Program-made: the position numbers and the translations under genes
In this document: positions 10,726 through 22,036 of the stretch, one piece after another
Numbering within the stretch: the stretch's first letter is position 1
How the letters are laid out: every line of letters starts with the position of its first letter
The notes under the pieces: generated by a model
Databases searched by the model: none
Seen by the model: the letters and a program-made list of their open reading frames with translations, nothing else
Told to the model about the DNA's origin: nothing
NCBI GenBank assembly: GCA_000934385.1
Contig: KN880468.1
Coordinates: 1-64,000 of the forward strand
Direction of reading: 5' to 3'
Length of the DNA: 64,000 nucleotides
From: Cylindrobasidium torrendii FP15055 ss-10
Lineage: Eukaryota > Basidiomycota > Agaricomycetes > Agaricales > Physalacriaceae

Positions 10726-11997
10726 TCATGATTTCACTTCTTGCCTTCGACCTCGCAGCACATCGTCTAGCCGATCCATCAATACTTGCACAGAGCTCAA
10801 CAGGCCTATGCATAGCAACGTCAAGACGATGCCAATAGCCCCCACCAGCGCCAGAGGCAGAGAAATGGCCGGAGGGCGCCCACCCAGACTCAAAACATAG
10901 CACGGAAAACCATCCTCTTCCCTTTCTACTTGCTCAAGCTCTTCCTCATCGACATCCTCAAGGGAGTCGCTTGAATCGCCTATTATTGACTCGGCCTCGA
11001 TTTCCCCCTCCTCAGTCGAACCACCCGTCTCGAAATCGAAGATACAGCCATCTGTAAACGTCGACGTGTTCTCAACGGCATTATCTTGACTACTATGGCC
11101 CTGGGAATTCGAGCAAGTGGATTGGATCGACTCCGCATCGAGATTCGTACTCGTCCCAGGATGCTCGAAGATCGCGCGAGGAAAACAAGGCAGGGGTTGG
11201 CATGCTGGTCGAGGTTCGAAAAGGATGTCCAACGTGAGCTTTGGTTTACGTCGACGGCGTGTCTGAAAGAGACATGAGTACATGCAGCAAATACCGAAGC
11301 TTGGGTTAATACCTCGGAAGGGCGAACGCGAGAGCCAGACGGAGCCGTGTTGGATCTTGGCCGAGTTTTGCGGGCGGATTCCAACTTAGCAAGCGACGAG
11401 GTGGAAATATCCTGGCAAGACTTTGATCGACTGGTATCTTGCAGCCGCATCTCTGTTTGCCGCCCTTGTTCTTGCTCCTTTACATCACTACGCCCGCTTT
11501 GAAGGTTTGCTGCCTTTCTTTTCCACTCGATTTCCCAAAGCTGTTGATGGCGAAGAAGGTCCTGCCCTTCAAGCGTATTCTAAGGTACATTTAGCGGTGT
11601 TGAGAATATATGTTATTCAGATGCTTACCTGGAGCGCCTCGAAGTGCTGTTGCATTTGTGTATTCTTTCCATTCAGCTCGACAAGCTTTGTTTCCTCGAG
11701 TATTGTGAACACCAACTGACTCCTTGGGTCATCCTAAATGACTTCAATATGGCCGGCTCTAACAATAATGATATCACCGACCTCCGGAAGTGTTAGCCAG
11801 GACTTGCGAAGGATACCCAGCTCGACGTCCAGGTTCTTGCAAGCCTCGAGGATGAGGCGCCCCGACTGATTTCGCCCGAGTATGTCGATGACTTTCTCTC
11901 GTTGCCTCGCAATGTCTTCTGCAGCAAGGCTTTTCACAAAGCTGTCCAAGGTAGTTGGCGAACGAGGGGGCGAAATTGAAGGGCGGATGAATAACAT
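10726..11997 (-). CDS. Coiled-coil protein with C-terminal TM; in-frame TAG in exon 1
   Basis: Three exons on the minus strand: 11997-11629, 11579-11313, 11262-10726 (391 codons). The ATG at 11997 lies about 45 bp below a TATA box. Residues about 15-80 form a helical domain (SLAAEDIARQREKVIDILGR), then Gln/Glu-rich coiled coil (LEETKLVELNGKNTQMQQ), a Ser/Arg-rich region, an acidic block and a TM helix (LPLALVGAIGIVLTLLCIGL) close to the C-terminus. Codon 88 is TAG (11736-11734), yet the same frame continues with good coding sequence on both sides. Either a 48-nt in-frame intron (11781-11734, donor gtcggt, acceptor atttag) removes it, giving 374 aa, or there is readthrough, or the gene is a recent pseudogene. 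I do not recognise the family. Confidence 0.6.
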
Positions 11998-12040
11998 CGC
12001 AGGTAGCAGCGAGAGATGTGTGCTACCCCGCTAATCGTGG

Positions 12041-12047
12041 TATATAT
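12041..12047 (-). promoter_or_regulatory. TATA box of the 10726-11997 gene
   Basis: ATATATA-type box on the minus strand, about 45 bp upstream of the ATG at 11997. Confidence 0.4.
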
Positions 12048-12179
12048 GGGGCCTACATGCAAACAAAGTCCCGTGGATCTTTGTTCGTATGCAGATGTAA
12101 AGATCAGCATGGTACTCAACGAGGTCTTTGGGCCAACTCAAAGTTGGACATACAAAGACAAAGACACATACACAGACCG

Positions 12180-13080
12180 CGCACAGAATGAAACAATAAG
12201 GACGCTATCCATGCCTCGTCGTATGTGCGCTGCACCACCGAGAGACTACAGAGCCAGATACTGAGCATGCTTATTTCGAATGTCATTGATGTTTGAGACG
12301 ACAAAGGAAACTTTGTTGAGCACGTTGCGCACTGGCGACGCATTATTTCACTCGCATCACTCACCCCAGGGTTTTGAGATTGGCAAACGAGTTACACGGA
12401 ATTCAAGTCAACAGTAATGTACAATACCACTTTTCACCAGCGGAAACATAGGCATCAGGCTCGGGAACATAGGCGCAGTACTAGGCATCTTCTGCGAACA
12501 TATGGGAAGAGCTTTCCTTCTGGCGATGTTCGCCATCGTTGGTTGATGACCAGCACCCGCCCAGCCAAGCTCCTGTGGAAGACGTCCGATAATGTCATTG
12601 AGATGGCTGTATGCGAAGATGCCGAGCGACTCTGGCACCCAAATGATGCTCCGGACTCTTGACTGTGTACTTGTTCTGCCCCAGCTCTCGCAGGTGATGG
12701 GCCCTTGACGAGGCTCATACAGTATACTTGCTACACTCGCTGAGGATGGCGAGCTCGTCTTCTTTTGTGAACGACACCATGTTTGTAGTCTTCAATAGTA
12801 CCCAAGTCACCGTGAGACAGGAGTAAAATCCAGGATAGAGAAGGATGGTACGCAAAAAAAGTACTCGTTGAAGAGGAAAGTAGCAATTACAAGATGTTTT
12901 GATAATGGTACTTCGTTAGAGCAAGAGACTATGGAAGTTGGAACGTTCCTCGGGATCGGACCGCAGTCCGGCCTCGGCCGGGACACACAGGAGACGTCGA
13001 TCACGTGCCTTTCACGCGCTGCACGAAAAGACGCTGTCTCCCCAAGCTAGTCTGTACCATCCCCCTTTGACAGGATACAA
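12180..13080 (-). pseudogene. Decayed, shortened copy of the neighbouring F-box gene region
   Basis: The segment about 12240-12490 aligns by eye with 13130-13370, the 3' end and flank of the intact F-box gene. Shared blocks include GTGCGC.GCACCAC, CTTTGT.G.GC.CGTTGCG and GAATTC.GT.AACTCG.TTGCC on the minus strand. The segment about 12985-13060 aligns with about 14990-15070, upstream of that gene's start (shared GTCGATCACGTG followed by GCGCGCTGCA-like sequence). So a copy of the whole unit once lay here. Only about 0.9 kb remains where the intact unit is about 2 kb, and no open F-box frame survives. The alignment is manual and the limits are approximate. Confidence 0.5.
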
Positions 13081-13343
13081 GGTCAGAGCGCATATTTCGT
13101 CGTACGTGCGCAGCACCACACAGAAATGGAGTCACAGAGCCGGACATTGAGCAGAATAGAATTAATATTTGCTACGACAGAGAGAACTTTGTCGGGCGCG
13201 TTGCGGACTGATGATGACTTACCTCACTGGCATCAATGAGCATGCATGTTCGATTTCCCCAAGTTTTCAAATTCGGCAAGCGAGTAAATTACAGAATTCC
13301 GTCAACAACAATTACAATTATACCACATTGCAGCGACGGAGCA

Positions 13344-14852
13344 TCAGGTTCGAGGGGTCTCGAAGTATGGACCACCCAGCGAGTTGCTCACTTTCACACT
13401 GCATCCTGCCTTCCTGCACACGTCCACCGCGGTCTCTAATGTCCTATCCTTCTTTGTGTTTTTGTTGGAACCCGTGGCTTTGAGTGTCAGCTCTCGTAAT
13501 AGCGTCCCGCGCGCTTGTACAAGGGCGATGAGGTTCTTAAGTTGACTGGGATTTGGGCGGAATGCGAGTGTGAGAGATTGTAGCCCGGGCAATACATGCG
13601 GCACGCCAATGAATGCTAGGAGGGTATTTGCACTAGCGACAGGCGTCACAGGATGGTGTACATGGAGCGCGGTGATAGTCTTCTGGTGAAGCATCAACAC
13701 GTCGAGGAGGACGGGCGTGATTCTTTTGCTCTGAACGACCAGTGTTTGGAGCTTGAAAGTGTTGTTCTCGATGAAAGGCATATCATTGTCGGATGGCCAC
13801 GCAATGCGCTTGATCTCGAGATGGCGCAGGGCAGGGAGACGAATGTATTGAAAGTGATCTGTCAGAGGGCAATCGCGCATAACAAACGATCGTAGAGTGT
13901 TATGGGCTACCGTGGGCCCTGGTAGTAGCGACGGGATGGTGTAGTCTATGTCTGTGTCCAAATCAGCAACTTCGAGCCACTCAAGCAGTGGCATGTCATT
14001 GAGCAACGGCGCTTCCAGATCGTAGATGCGCAATGTTCGTAGCCTGCGCAGATGGTCCTGTCGAGGTTCTATGTTGGAGAGGGCGTCACCTAAAAGGACT
14101 GGGTCCATATTTGGAAGCAAATCAAAGAAGAAGTTCGCAAAGTCCTGGTAATACCGTCTAGCGGTGTAGTCGGAGTCCTTCTGATATTGACCGTCCATTG
14201 CGATTGAGGTGATACCTGGAAAAGGTTGCTTGATCTCTCCACGAAAAGCGGGCAAGAGTGTTTGGGAGGGAGAGAGGAGGATAAAACGAGCCTTGGAGGC
14301 ATAGGGGAGAACCCGAGCGAGATTCTTGGCCAGCTTTGCCTCGTCTTCGGGACGGCTATCGCACGTAAGCACAAAGAGATGAACGTTGGCCTTGGGTGCG
14401 CGTGAGATGGATGTTTCTATGAAGTTCCAATAAGCGTCTTTGGCACTGGATGTCATTTCAAGCCGTGCTGGCGGCGCATAGATGCACTGGCGATGCCAGA
14501 CACATGAACCGGCTCTCCAGAACGCAAACCTCCACCGTTGGCACACGCGCGTGGGGAGAGTCTGGAGGGCGAATTTCTTTCGAAAAATCCGTTGGGACAT
14601 TTGTGCCTCGGTTTCTCGCAAGGGCAAGTCTTCTTCCTCGTCGTCGGCATATCCGTCGAACGCAATGGGAAGAGTTACATCATGAAAGCAGGCAAACACT
14701 TCCCCGAGGATTTCCACGGGTAGCGCGTCGATTTGAACGGTCCAATTAATCCTTTGATGCTCGAAATTGGCGTAGTCCCCGTCGTCGTCTGACGCGCTGT
14801 CAAAGCCATCTGGGCCACCTCGACGAGCCGTGGGATACTCTGAAAGGAGCAT
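13344..14852 (-). CDS. F-box protein
   Basis: Single exon, 502 aa from the ATG at 14852 (MLLSEYPTARRGGPDGFDSA); the open frame extends further upstream but only from a TTG. Residues about 35-125 form an F-box of the kind common in Agaricomycetes: IDALPVEILGEVFACFHDV, then after an acidic insert TRVCQRWRFAFWRAGSCVWH. The rest is a leucine-rich, repeat-like C-terminal region with motifs such as LRRLRTLRIYDLEAPLLNDM and LPALRHLEIKRIAW. Such proteins recruit substrates to SCF ubiquitin ligases through Skp1; the substrate here is unknown. A decayed copy of the same unit lies directly downstream (12.2-13.1 kb). A second, unlinked F-box gene lies at 58.6 kb. Confidence 0.85.
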   Translation of the reverse strand: MLLSEYPTARRGGPDGFDSASDDDGDYANFEHQRINWTVQIDALPVEILGEVFACFHDVTLPIAFDGYADDEEEDLPLRETEAQMSQRIFRKKFALQTLPTRVCQRWRFAFWRAGSCVWHRQCIYAPPARLEMTSSAKDAYWNFIETSISRAPKANVHLFVLTCDSRPEDEAKLAKNLARVLPYASKARFILLSPSQTLLPAFRGEIKQPFPGITSIAMDGQYQKDSDYTARRYYQDFANFFFDLLPNMDPVLLGDALSNIEPRQDHLRRLRTLRIYDLEAPLLNDMPLLEWLEVADLDTDIDYTIPSLLPGPTVAHNTLRSFVMRDCPLTDHFQYIRLPALRHLEIKRIAWPSDNDMPFIENNTFKLQTLVVQSKRITPVLLDVLMLHQKTITALHVHHPVTPVASANTLLAFIGVPHVLPGLQSLTLAFRPNPSQLKNLIALVQARGTLLRELTLKATGSNKNTKKDRTLETAVDVCRKAGCSVKVSNSLGGPYFETPRT

Positions 14853-15423
14853 GATTGATTCGAGCACAAGTACAGGTCTGGGTGGACTGACCAAGGCGTA
14901 ACATTGCTGGGCGCTTGAAAATCTGGCGTCTGGAGTTGGGACTAGCACTGAGACCAAGAAAAGGCAATCTGATGTTGGTGGATCAAAGACAAGTGAGGTC
15001 GATCACGTGTCTCTTGCGCGCTGCAAACGCGCTCCGTCTGAACAAGCGAACCAGGCTTTCACGGGTATACAGGGTCAACCCTTGAAGCCTTGAGGCCCAG
15101 TGGCAATTCAACATGTGCGACTCCATCTGTTATGCACAGGACTAATCACAAGTGGAATAGTCGATGTGTTCACGCTGACTACCTAGAGTGAAAGATAGCA
15201 TTTCGAGCGGGAAAGGCAGAAGCAACAAGTAATTGCACCAAATATGTATACGAAGCGCCGGCTGGGCGTGAAGAAAGTCAAGGCATTCTCCTTGGGATTA
15301 TTGTCGAATGCAGTGATTTGGGCGAGAGTTGGAATGGAATATCAATCATCAACTCTAATGAACTGCTAATAAGATACATGCGACGCAACAACAAATAAAT
15401 TACAGCACAACACCCTCAAGCTC

Positions 15424-18073
15424 CTAATGAGAATACGATGTATCATAGCGATCGCGGGAGCCGTAGGAGGGATCATACTGGTGATTACTAGCAGTCGAGG
15501 TATAAGACGAATCATACTGATGATGCGTAGCTGTAAGTGGAATCTGGGACATATCCGACGTATCTCGGTTGTGGGATGGATTTGCTGTGGGGAGGAGCGA
15601 GGCGTAGGTTGTTGTCACCGTAGCCTTTTTCGCGCCGCGCTTCCTACAGCAGCAGCACCATATGCTGAAAGATAACATGAGTAAAGCAAGCGGGGAGACA
15701 TCGGGGGATACGTACCATCCAGCAACGAGCAGAAGGAAGACGGCACCGCCAACAGAGACGCCAATGATGATCTCCTTCTTGTTACGCTCGAAGAAGTCGT
15801 CGAAATCCTGAGGATCCGGGTCGACAAATGCCTGCTTGCGGTTCGGGAGAGCATCCTTCGTCGGTGTGTTGGCCGGATCGTAACAGTATTGCTTAAAACA
15901 GTCGCTGCAGAACGAAGAACGCTCGATGGAAGAGAGCATCCGCGAGCGGTCGACAGCGGCACACTGCAGGCATCGTCCAAAATTGTCGTCGGCGTCATTG
16001 GAGTTGGGCTTGAAACCGCCAATGGTGTTTTTGTGCACTTGGTCCATGAAGAAACGCTGGTGCTTCTCTGTATAACTGAGCTTGAACGTCCCAGTACTAC
16101 TAGACATCAGCACTATGAGCGTGTTCTTCGAACAAGAGGGCTTACTTGGTCGCAGGATCTTCCCCAGTGAGCGGGGGTGAGTTGGGAAGATAGACAAGAA
16201 GTGGGTATTCCGGCGCCGTTGTGTTTCCCGGTTCGCAGCCAAAGAATGTTGGACGCATATTGACACCTGTACTAACACATTCGTCGACCGAGTTTGGGAT
16301 TGGTGGAAAGCCTTGGTGCTGCGAAAAATCAGACCAAAGCATCGAAAAAGACAAAGTTGCAATGCATACCGAGTCTTTGACAACACTTGCAATCCGCTCT
16401 TTGGTAGCAAGGAGGGATTTACATTGCGGGAACGAGTCGTCAGAGTCCGCGGAGGCATCGACGGCGACAATCATGTCAAGTCCTCGACTCTTGACAAACA
16501 GTGGACTCATCGGAACGTTCTCTCCATTCAGGCCACCGTCGATGAGATCCAGCCAGTCTTCCTTTGTTTCGGTGAAGGTGTTCTTGGCAATACCCTTGAA
16601 TGGACTAGAGGAGGTCAGTCTCCGCACCCTGTTAGATGTACTAGGACGGCTCACTTCCTCCAGTTGGCAACATCCTTGTTCCTCGTTTGAAACTTGTCCA
16701 ATATGTCGCTGAACACGTCACCCAGAATTCCCAATAACTTCTCAGCACCCTCAGAACCTTTGTCGATGATGCTCTGAGTAAGTGTAAGTCAATCGCAAGC
16801 CAGAGATCGCAGACAAAGTAGCGCACGTTGAACAAACTAGAGCTTGTACCGAACACAAAGCCCGTCTCGTCTAATCCCTGCACACACGAGTCGCTTTTCT
16901 CTGGCTTCCCTTCGTTTAGGGTGGAGCCCATGTACCGCAGATCCATACCAGCGGATAGGTTTGGGTCGTACGAAGCGAACTCGAGCGGAGAGAACTAATA
17001 GCAAATCAGGATAAATTGCGTAAAGGGAAGGCAAGGCAAACCTCATAAACCAGAGCATTCAACGAAGTGTTCCCTCCTGTGCTTTCAGCATCTGGGCGCG
17101 AGTCGACGACGATTATAGGGAACGGTGCTTCATGGTTGTGGTATGCAGGGACGTTGACGATGCCAGACCAGAGTTGGCCAGCGCCATGTGCGGTGTTGTC
17201 GGAGTCGAAGAAATTGTCTCTTGTCGTACCGTTCAGCATGTGATATGAAAGGGCGCTGAGAGCGCGTCAGGAATAATATGTTACACCGCCAATGGTGAGT
17301 CACTCACCGAGCCCATAGGTCCGTCAGGCTGGTGAGACTGCGTGGAAGCATGAGTTGAGGTCGCAGCAGCGCTAAGGAGAGGATCGCACCTTCCTGTCAA
17401 AGCCTTTGCCTCGACACTGCGCTTCAAATCGCCGTAAAAGTCCTTGTTGTCGTCGGGACTAAGTCCTCCAGGTAAAAACAAATCAAAGTCGAGGATCCAC
17501 CCGGATGAACCAGAGTCTCCACCTCCGAATACCAGCTCGTTCGTCTGAGGGAAATCGTGCGAGTACAAAGATGATACCAGCCACGAACCGCCTGTGCGAT
17601 GCTTTAGATGAAGCACAAGTAATCTCAGGAAACGCACCAGAAAGCCCTGTGAGGTATGAAGAGACCTGCAAAAGACCACCCGTTCCCGCCGCTTTCGAAG
17701 ATGAATTCCTTCCGTCCAAAGCATTGACCACCCCGGCGCCGTAGAGCGACGCGCGGTACGAACCACCGCTCACCGCGACTCCAACCCTCGGTTGGTTCTC
17801 CGACAGTTTAAGCACACCATTGGAGTACCCAAGAGCGGAACCATCCCCAATCCAGTCGGCCCAAGCATCGGCAGTCTTGGCTTCGCGCGCTCGAATGAAG
17901 CTGACTTCATCCTGATGCAGAGACTGGTTCGATGCCGAAAAGACGCGGACGAGGTCTCGGTTAGGACATGTTATGTTCGCGTCGGGCGCATACGACGTGA
18001 TATTCAATGCATCGAGAAGGCCACCCTGTACAACGGTGGAAAGAAAAAGCGCCAGGCCAGCACGAACGAGCAT
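15424..18073 (-). CDS. Lysophospholipase (phospholipase B family), copy 1, membrane-anchored
   Basis: Ten exons: 18073-17638, 17591-17390, 17337-17308, 17255-17042, 16994-16827, 16773-16655, 16604-16370, 16318-16146, 16099-15716, 15664-15424 (2202 nt, 733 aa). A signal peptide (MLVRAGLALFLSTVVQG) is followed by the conserved start NITCPNRDLVR. The oxyanion/Arg motif is SGGSYRASLYGAG, the nucleophile motif GLSGGSWLVSS spans intron 1, and the catalytic Asp lies in VAVDASADSDD. This family removes acyl chains from glycerophospholipids and lysophospholipids, usually secreted or wall-bound. Here the end is a type I TM helix, a Cys cluster (CIWCCCCRKR) and a Tyr/Ser-rich cytoplasmic tail (THHQYDSSYTSTASNHQYDP) rather than a GPI signal. 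The acceptor of the 30-nt exon 3 was chosen by comparison with copy 2. Confidence 0.92.
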
Positions 18074-18662
18074 GGCCGCCGAAGAGAAAAATAATACCGG
18101 TGGAAGGAAGAAAGAAATGGGAGGTGAGTAGGGATCGAGCAAGGTTATAAGCGATCCGAGGAGGCAGTTCCTAAGGGCGACGGCAAGTGGGGTGGCGTAT
18201 AATTGTTCGTTTCGGACTTGTTTACCCACCGGAAACGCTGGCCGGGACTGAGGGAGGCTTCTACATGTAAATTACCCGATAGGATTGACAAAGTGTAGAA
18301 TTCAAGATGGGTACTGGGCGCTGGAAGAGAGCCGATAGGGTCGACATAGCGCTAGGAAACACCGTTGGGCCCGTGTTGGGCTGTGTAAGAAGTATGGCGT
18401 GCGCGTCGTTTGTTCATGGTTGCACTGTTCCTCGCTTGTGTTTGATATACGGCCAATATGAATACACAAGGAAGTGGCAGTGTTCAGTAACAAGTCCGAG
18501 GTGGCAGTGTCATGTAATTGTACGGGCGGTGGCTGGGCAAGGAGCAGGGTTAGCGGATCCGGAACAGATATCACCATATTTGGTGGTAAATACAGTCGAA
18601 CAAGACCCAGGCGAGCCGTAGAATTGAGCTTGCAAAATCTGGTTATGTACACTTCACTTTTT

Positions 18663-19627
18663 CTAGTTCAGCTTCAAGGACATAGACATCGCATCCTCTC
18701 CATCTCCGTCTTTAGAACAGAAGGTCAGCCGCCCGATAGACAACGCCTGGATGTACGGGACACCGGCGGACAAAACATGATGAAGACGACGTACAGTATT
18801 TCTTTTCGACTTGGACTATAGAAAATCCTAAAGCGTTGTACAGCCCAATAGCTGCCTTGTTGGACTTGCGGACATGTAATGAGCATGATTGTGCACGATA
18901 CACACTGGACATGGCGTCCTCTACCGTAGAATCAGCACATATCCCTGAGCGAATTATCCATGAAAAGAGAATGTCAGGCGGTACATATTCCATTTCCTTT
19001 GAGCAGCAGCATAGACTATGTGGAAGGACGTACGTGACAGCAGCATCAACCTCTTCGCGATTCCCAACCGTCTGTACGTCCTCAGCACAGATATTGAGTT
19101 GACATGACCATGTGGAGGTTCCTTGTTCTCGGGCGCAACGGTATCGTCGTCTTTGTCATCTCTGTAACATTTCAGCAGACAGAAGGGCAAAGTCGATGTA
19201 ATGCCACGGAAGAAGAGGAAACGAGACGTACATTTTGGCCAATACATAGCCCACTATTCTGCCCTTCTCATCTTCGGCGACAAAAGAAATCCGTGGCCAT
19301 GTTATCAAGTGGTACATCCCTGCGCCAAACAGTCAAAATCCATGTTGCTTCACTCCATTCCATTCAACGATGTCGACAGCCAAATTTGACCCGGGAATAG
19401 TGAGCGGAGAGAGTGAGATATACCTACAGAATTTGATGTCATAATTCTCAGGCAGGTTTACCAAGTTCGCAGCTTGCATTGCCGCCAAGTCGTCGATCTG
19501 TTCTCTGCTAGGCTTTAGTCCGCTGAGCAAATTGACCATAACCGCGTACCTAAAACAGGTGCCATGAGATTGGTGCGCATCCTGGACGCGTATTACCAGG
19601 ACGAACCTTTGCCAAACGGATATTCAT
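18663..19627 (-). CDS. ARD1: Naa10/Ard1, NatA N-terminal acetyltransferase catalytic subunit
   Basis: Six exons: 19627-19607, 19512-19428, 19319-19232, 19161-19034, 18920-18795, 18709-18663 (495 nt, 164 aa). The start MNIRLAK in a 21-nt exon matches the family's usual MNIR start. Motifs: [14 protein letters not shown], the acetyl-CoA loop [28 protein letters not shown], and the end [19 protein letters not shown]. With Naa15 it acetylates the alpha-amino group of nascent chains after Met removal, on ribosomes. Introns are longer than elsewhere in the window (94, 108, 70, 113, 85 nt). Intron 4 has a second acceptor 24 nt upstream (exon from 18944), which would add 8 in-frame residues just before AMSSVYRAQ. 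An insertion of [14 protein letters not shown] sequence precedes HGHVNS. Confidence 0.92.
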
Positions 19628-19851
19628 GATGGGGAAATGTGTCTAATGATGGAGAGATGCAAAGCGCGTTGAGTGATCGTAACTGATCGCCAGGCTTGAA
19701 ACAGCATTGCGTAGTGGTATGCAGCGCTGCCAGTAGCAACATCTGCGTGTTATTCACGTGAGTGCGTTAGGCCTTTCTCAGAAATGGAACGAGAAAAAGC
19801 TTCTATGACGGGCCCCAGCAACGGAATCGTGTCCTGTTGTTCATGGTGTGC

Positions 19852-19922
19852 GCATTAATGGGGTAGTGGTAACCTGGGTCGTTGCCATCGACCCGCCGGG
19901 GGTTCGATTCCCTCTTAATGCA
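19852..19922 (+). tRNA. tRNA-Gly (anticodon GCC), copy A
   Basis: 71 nt, folds as a cloverleaf: acceptor stem GCATTAA/TTAATGC with discriminator A, D arm with GGGTAGTGGTAACC, anticodon stem GGTCG/CGACC around loop TTGCCAT (anticodon GCC), and T arm with GGTTCGATTCC. No intron. It matches copy C exactly; copy B differs at one T-stem position. Confidence 0.95.
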
Positions 19923-20709
19923 CTACATTGATATCATATCCCGTACTTTTTGCTCGCTCATCCCGGACAGTGGAATATCATATATGAAAGCTGGTCACTG
20001 GTGCCAACCTTCACTGTTCAATGCTCAAGCTCAAGCCTCAGGTTGAATCTTGATTCTTGAGTTTTTGCCTTTTGCCTTTTGCCAAGTTCTGCAGACAACC
20101 TGAGTGGCACAATAATACTTGACAAGCAGCAATAGCCGTGACCCGTTGGGGACTCTGCATTCACCTCTCAGTGCTGGGCGTTGCTTATGTCAACTGTTTT
20201 CCAGGGTTCACACACTCGCGCAATTTGAGCAAACGGATGGTCAGATTTATCACGGTTCATCCCAGTGCAGAAGCACATAGATTTCGAACAATCCTGTCAG
20301 CCCGCCCGATCCAACTTCAACTTGGGCCTCGTTCAAGGGTTTACGCGTGTGAAGATCCACATACCATGACTCCGAGTCTGCAATGCGTCACCGTGAAATC
20401 CGCCAGCATAGAGAGGGCTGACTAGAATTATCCAGATAGGAAATGATACCAACCTCTGCCTCACATCGATGCACAAAGAACGCTGGCCGCTGGGTATCAT
20501 TGCATGGTCATTTACAGCTTAGACTGTCCATTTCATAGCCAATGTTTCCGAAGGGTATGTCATTTTGGAAGGGAGCATTGGTATATTTCAATCACAGCGT
20601 AGACAAAGACTACTTGATAAATATTCCACGAGGGGTACATACACTATATATCTTAGCGCACGGGCTGGAAACGACAAAGCAAGGAGGACTCACATTAAAT
20701 CACGTTCGC
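19923..20709. other. Intergenic, nothing recognised
   Basis: About 790 bp between tRNA-Gly copy A and the stop of the zinc-finger gene. Short frames only, none coding-like. Confidence 0.5.
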
Positions 20710-21931
20710 TCATCTGTGTGCCCTCTCCGCTGCATCGATGGCGTCGTCTAACAGATCGTCCACCTCGTCCCCGTCATCTGCGTCTGCATCGCGGTCGTTC
20801 CAACGGGTCTCACCCTCATCGAGCTCGTCAATTTCCAGGTCTGCGTCCGCATCAATCTCGGCGTCGGCGTCCTTGCGAATAAGTTAGCATTCATCGACCA
20901 AGTGACACTGCCATTTCGCACCTGTCCTACCATTGAGTCCATAGATGGCGTGTGACGCATCGGAGGCGGAAGGCTAATGTTGGATATGGCGCGAGGACGA
21001 CCGACGTCTGGCGAACGTGCGTACTGAGGAGATGATGAGGGATGGCTGTTCGGACTGGCTACGGTATTGCTGCGCTCGATGCGCTTTGTCTTTTTGCGGC
21101 ATCTAGTGGAATGGCATTAGTAGAGGGCATTGACGCGGAGAAGAAGACGCACCGGTCGCAGACGGTGCCAGGACCTAGCGGACCTGGCCCCCACTTCTCA
21201 ATACATTTGTCTTCCTTGTACCTGCCCGCCTGGCCACAATTGCGGCAGATCCGCTGGCCGAGCTCGTTTCTTGCAGGGTAGGGCTCCCTAGGCTCAGGAG
21301 GACTCTTGCGTAGCATGGCTGGACTCTTCCCGCCGAGTTGATTGTGCATGACGACGGCCTGCGGTGGCGTTGGCGCATGGGAAGATGATGAATGCAGTGG
21401 GCGAGCGGAGGAGTTGAAGGCGGGGTATTGATTCCCAGCTGCATCATATGTATATTTTGCCTTTTTCTGTTTTGGTTGCAGGGCTGGGGGGTCGGGGAGC
21501 ATATGCTGAGGGATAGGCATGATATCACGCTCCCGGTCGCGTTTGCGGTGATGAGAAGGGTGCTGAGAATGAGGTGGCGGAAGGGCAGCGCCAGTAGCAA
21601 CGTCCATTTCTCGTTTGAGATGTTCCCACATGCCACGGAGGGCGTCGAGCTTGTGCCGGGCGTCGTCCCGCTCTCTTCGGGCATCGTCGCGTTCGCGTTC
21701 GGTTTTTCCGGCCCGTACGCTGTCTCGCTCGATCCGGGCGTCATCCCGCTCCTGGCGAGCTATATCGCGCTCACGTTGCGCACGTGCCAAGTCGGCTTCA
21801 AGGCGTGCGATACGCGTGTGCAGTTCGGCGGAGGTGTGTGAATTCTGGAGGGCGGAGCGCAGAGAATCGATTTCGCGGTAGCTCTCGGAGAGCATCGTCG
21901 ACAGTCGCTCGTGTGACTGTGGTGTGGCCAT
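20710..21931 (-). CDS. Zinc-finger protein with N-terminal coiled coil (possible transcription factor)
   Basis: Three exons: 21931-21153, 21102-20922, 20871-20710 (1122 nt, 373 aa). The start chosen is MATPQSHERLSTMLSESYRE. Residues about 15-110 are a strongly charged coiled coil with repeated RERDDARRERDD-type heptads. A His/Pro/Ser linker follows, then a four-Cys finger CRNCGQAGRYKEDKCIEKW...VCDRC, with CxxC pairs 25 residues apart and a basic KKTKRIERS after it. The end is acidic (repeated DADAEIDADADLEIDELD). The Cys spacing is longer than a GATA finger (17-18), so it is GATA-like at best. A similar GRYK-KC-EKWGPGP finger is known to me from basidiomycete hypotheticals. A nuclear regulatory role is inference. 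Confidence 0.8.
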
Positions 21932-22011
21932 CGTGGAAGAAACCAAAGAGAGAGAGCGGTGATTATCGTGTCCCGGAGAGTGGCTTGTGCGTCGTCGGCC
22001 AAGTTGTACGC

Positions 22012-22036
22012 GTGAGTTCTAGTTCTAGTTCTAGTG
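22012..22036. repeat. Short (TTCTAG)n tract
   Basis: About three and a half units of TTCTAG just upstream of the zinc-finger gene on the opposite strand; could be promoter DNA of that gene. Confidence 0.6.

Noticed and set aside
19923..20709. Retroelement insertion next to a tRNA gene
   Set aside because: tRNA flanks are common targets, so I looked for LTR ends and pol motifs here and around 22978 and 26816; none was seen.
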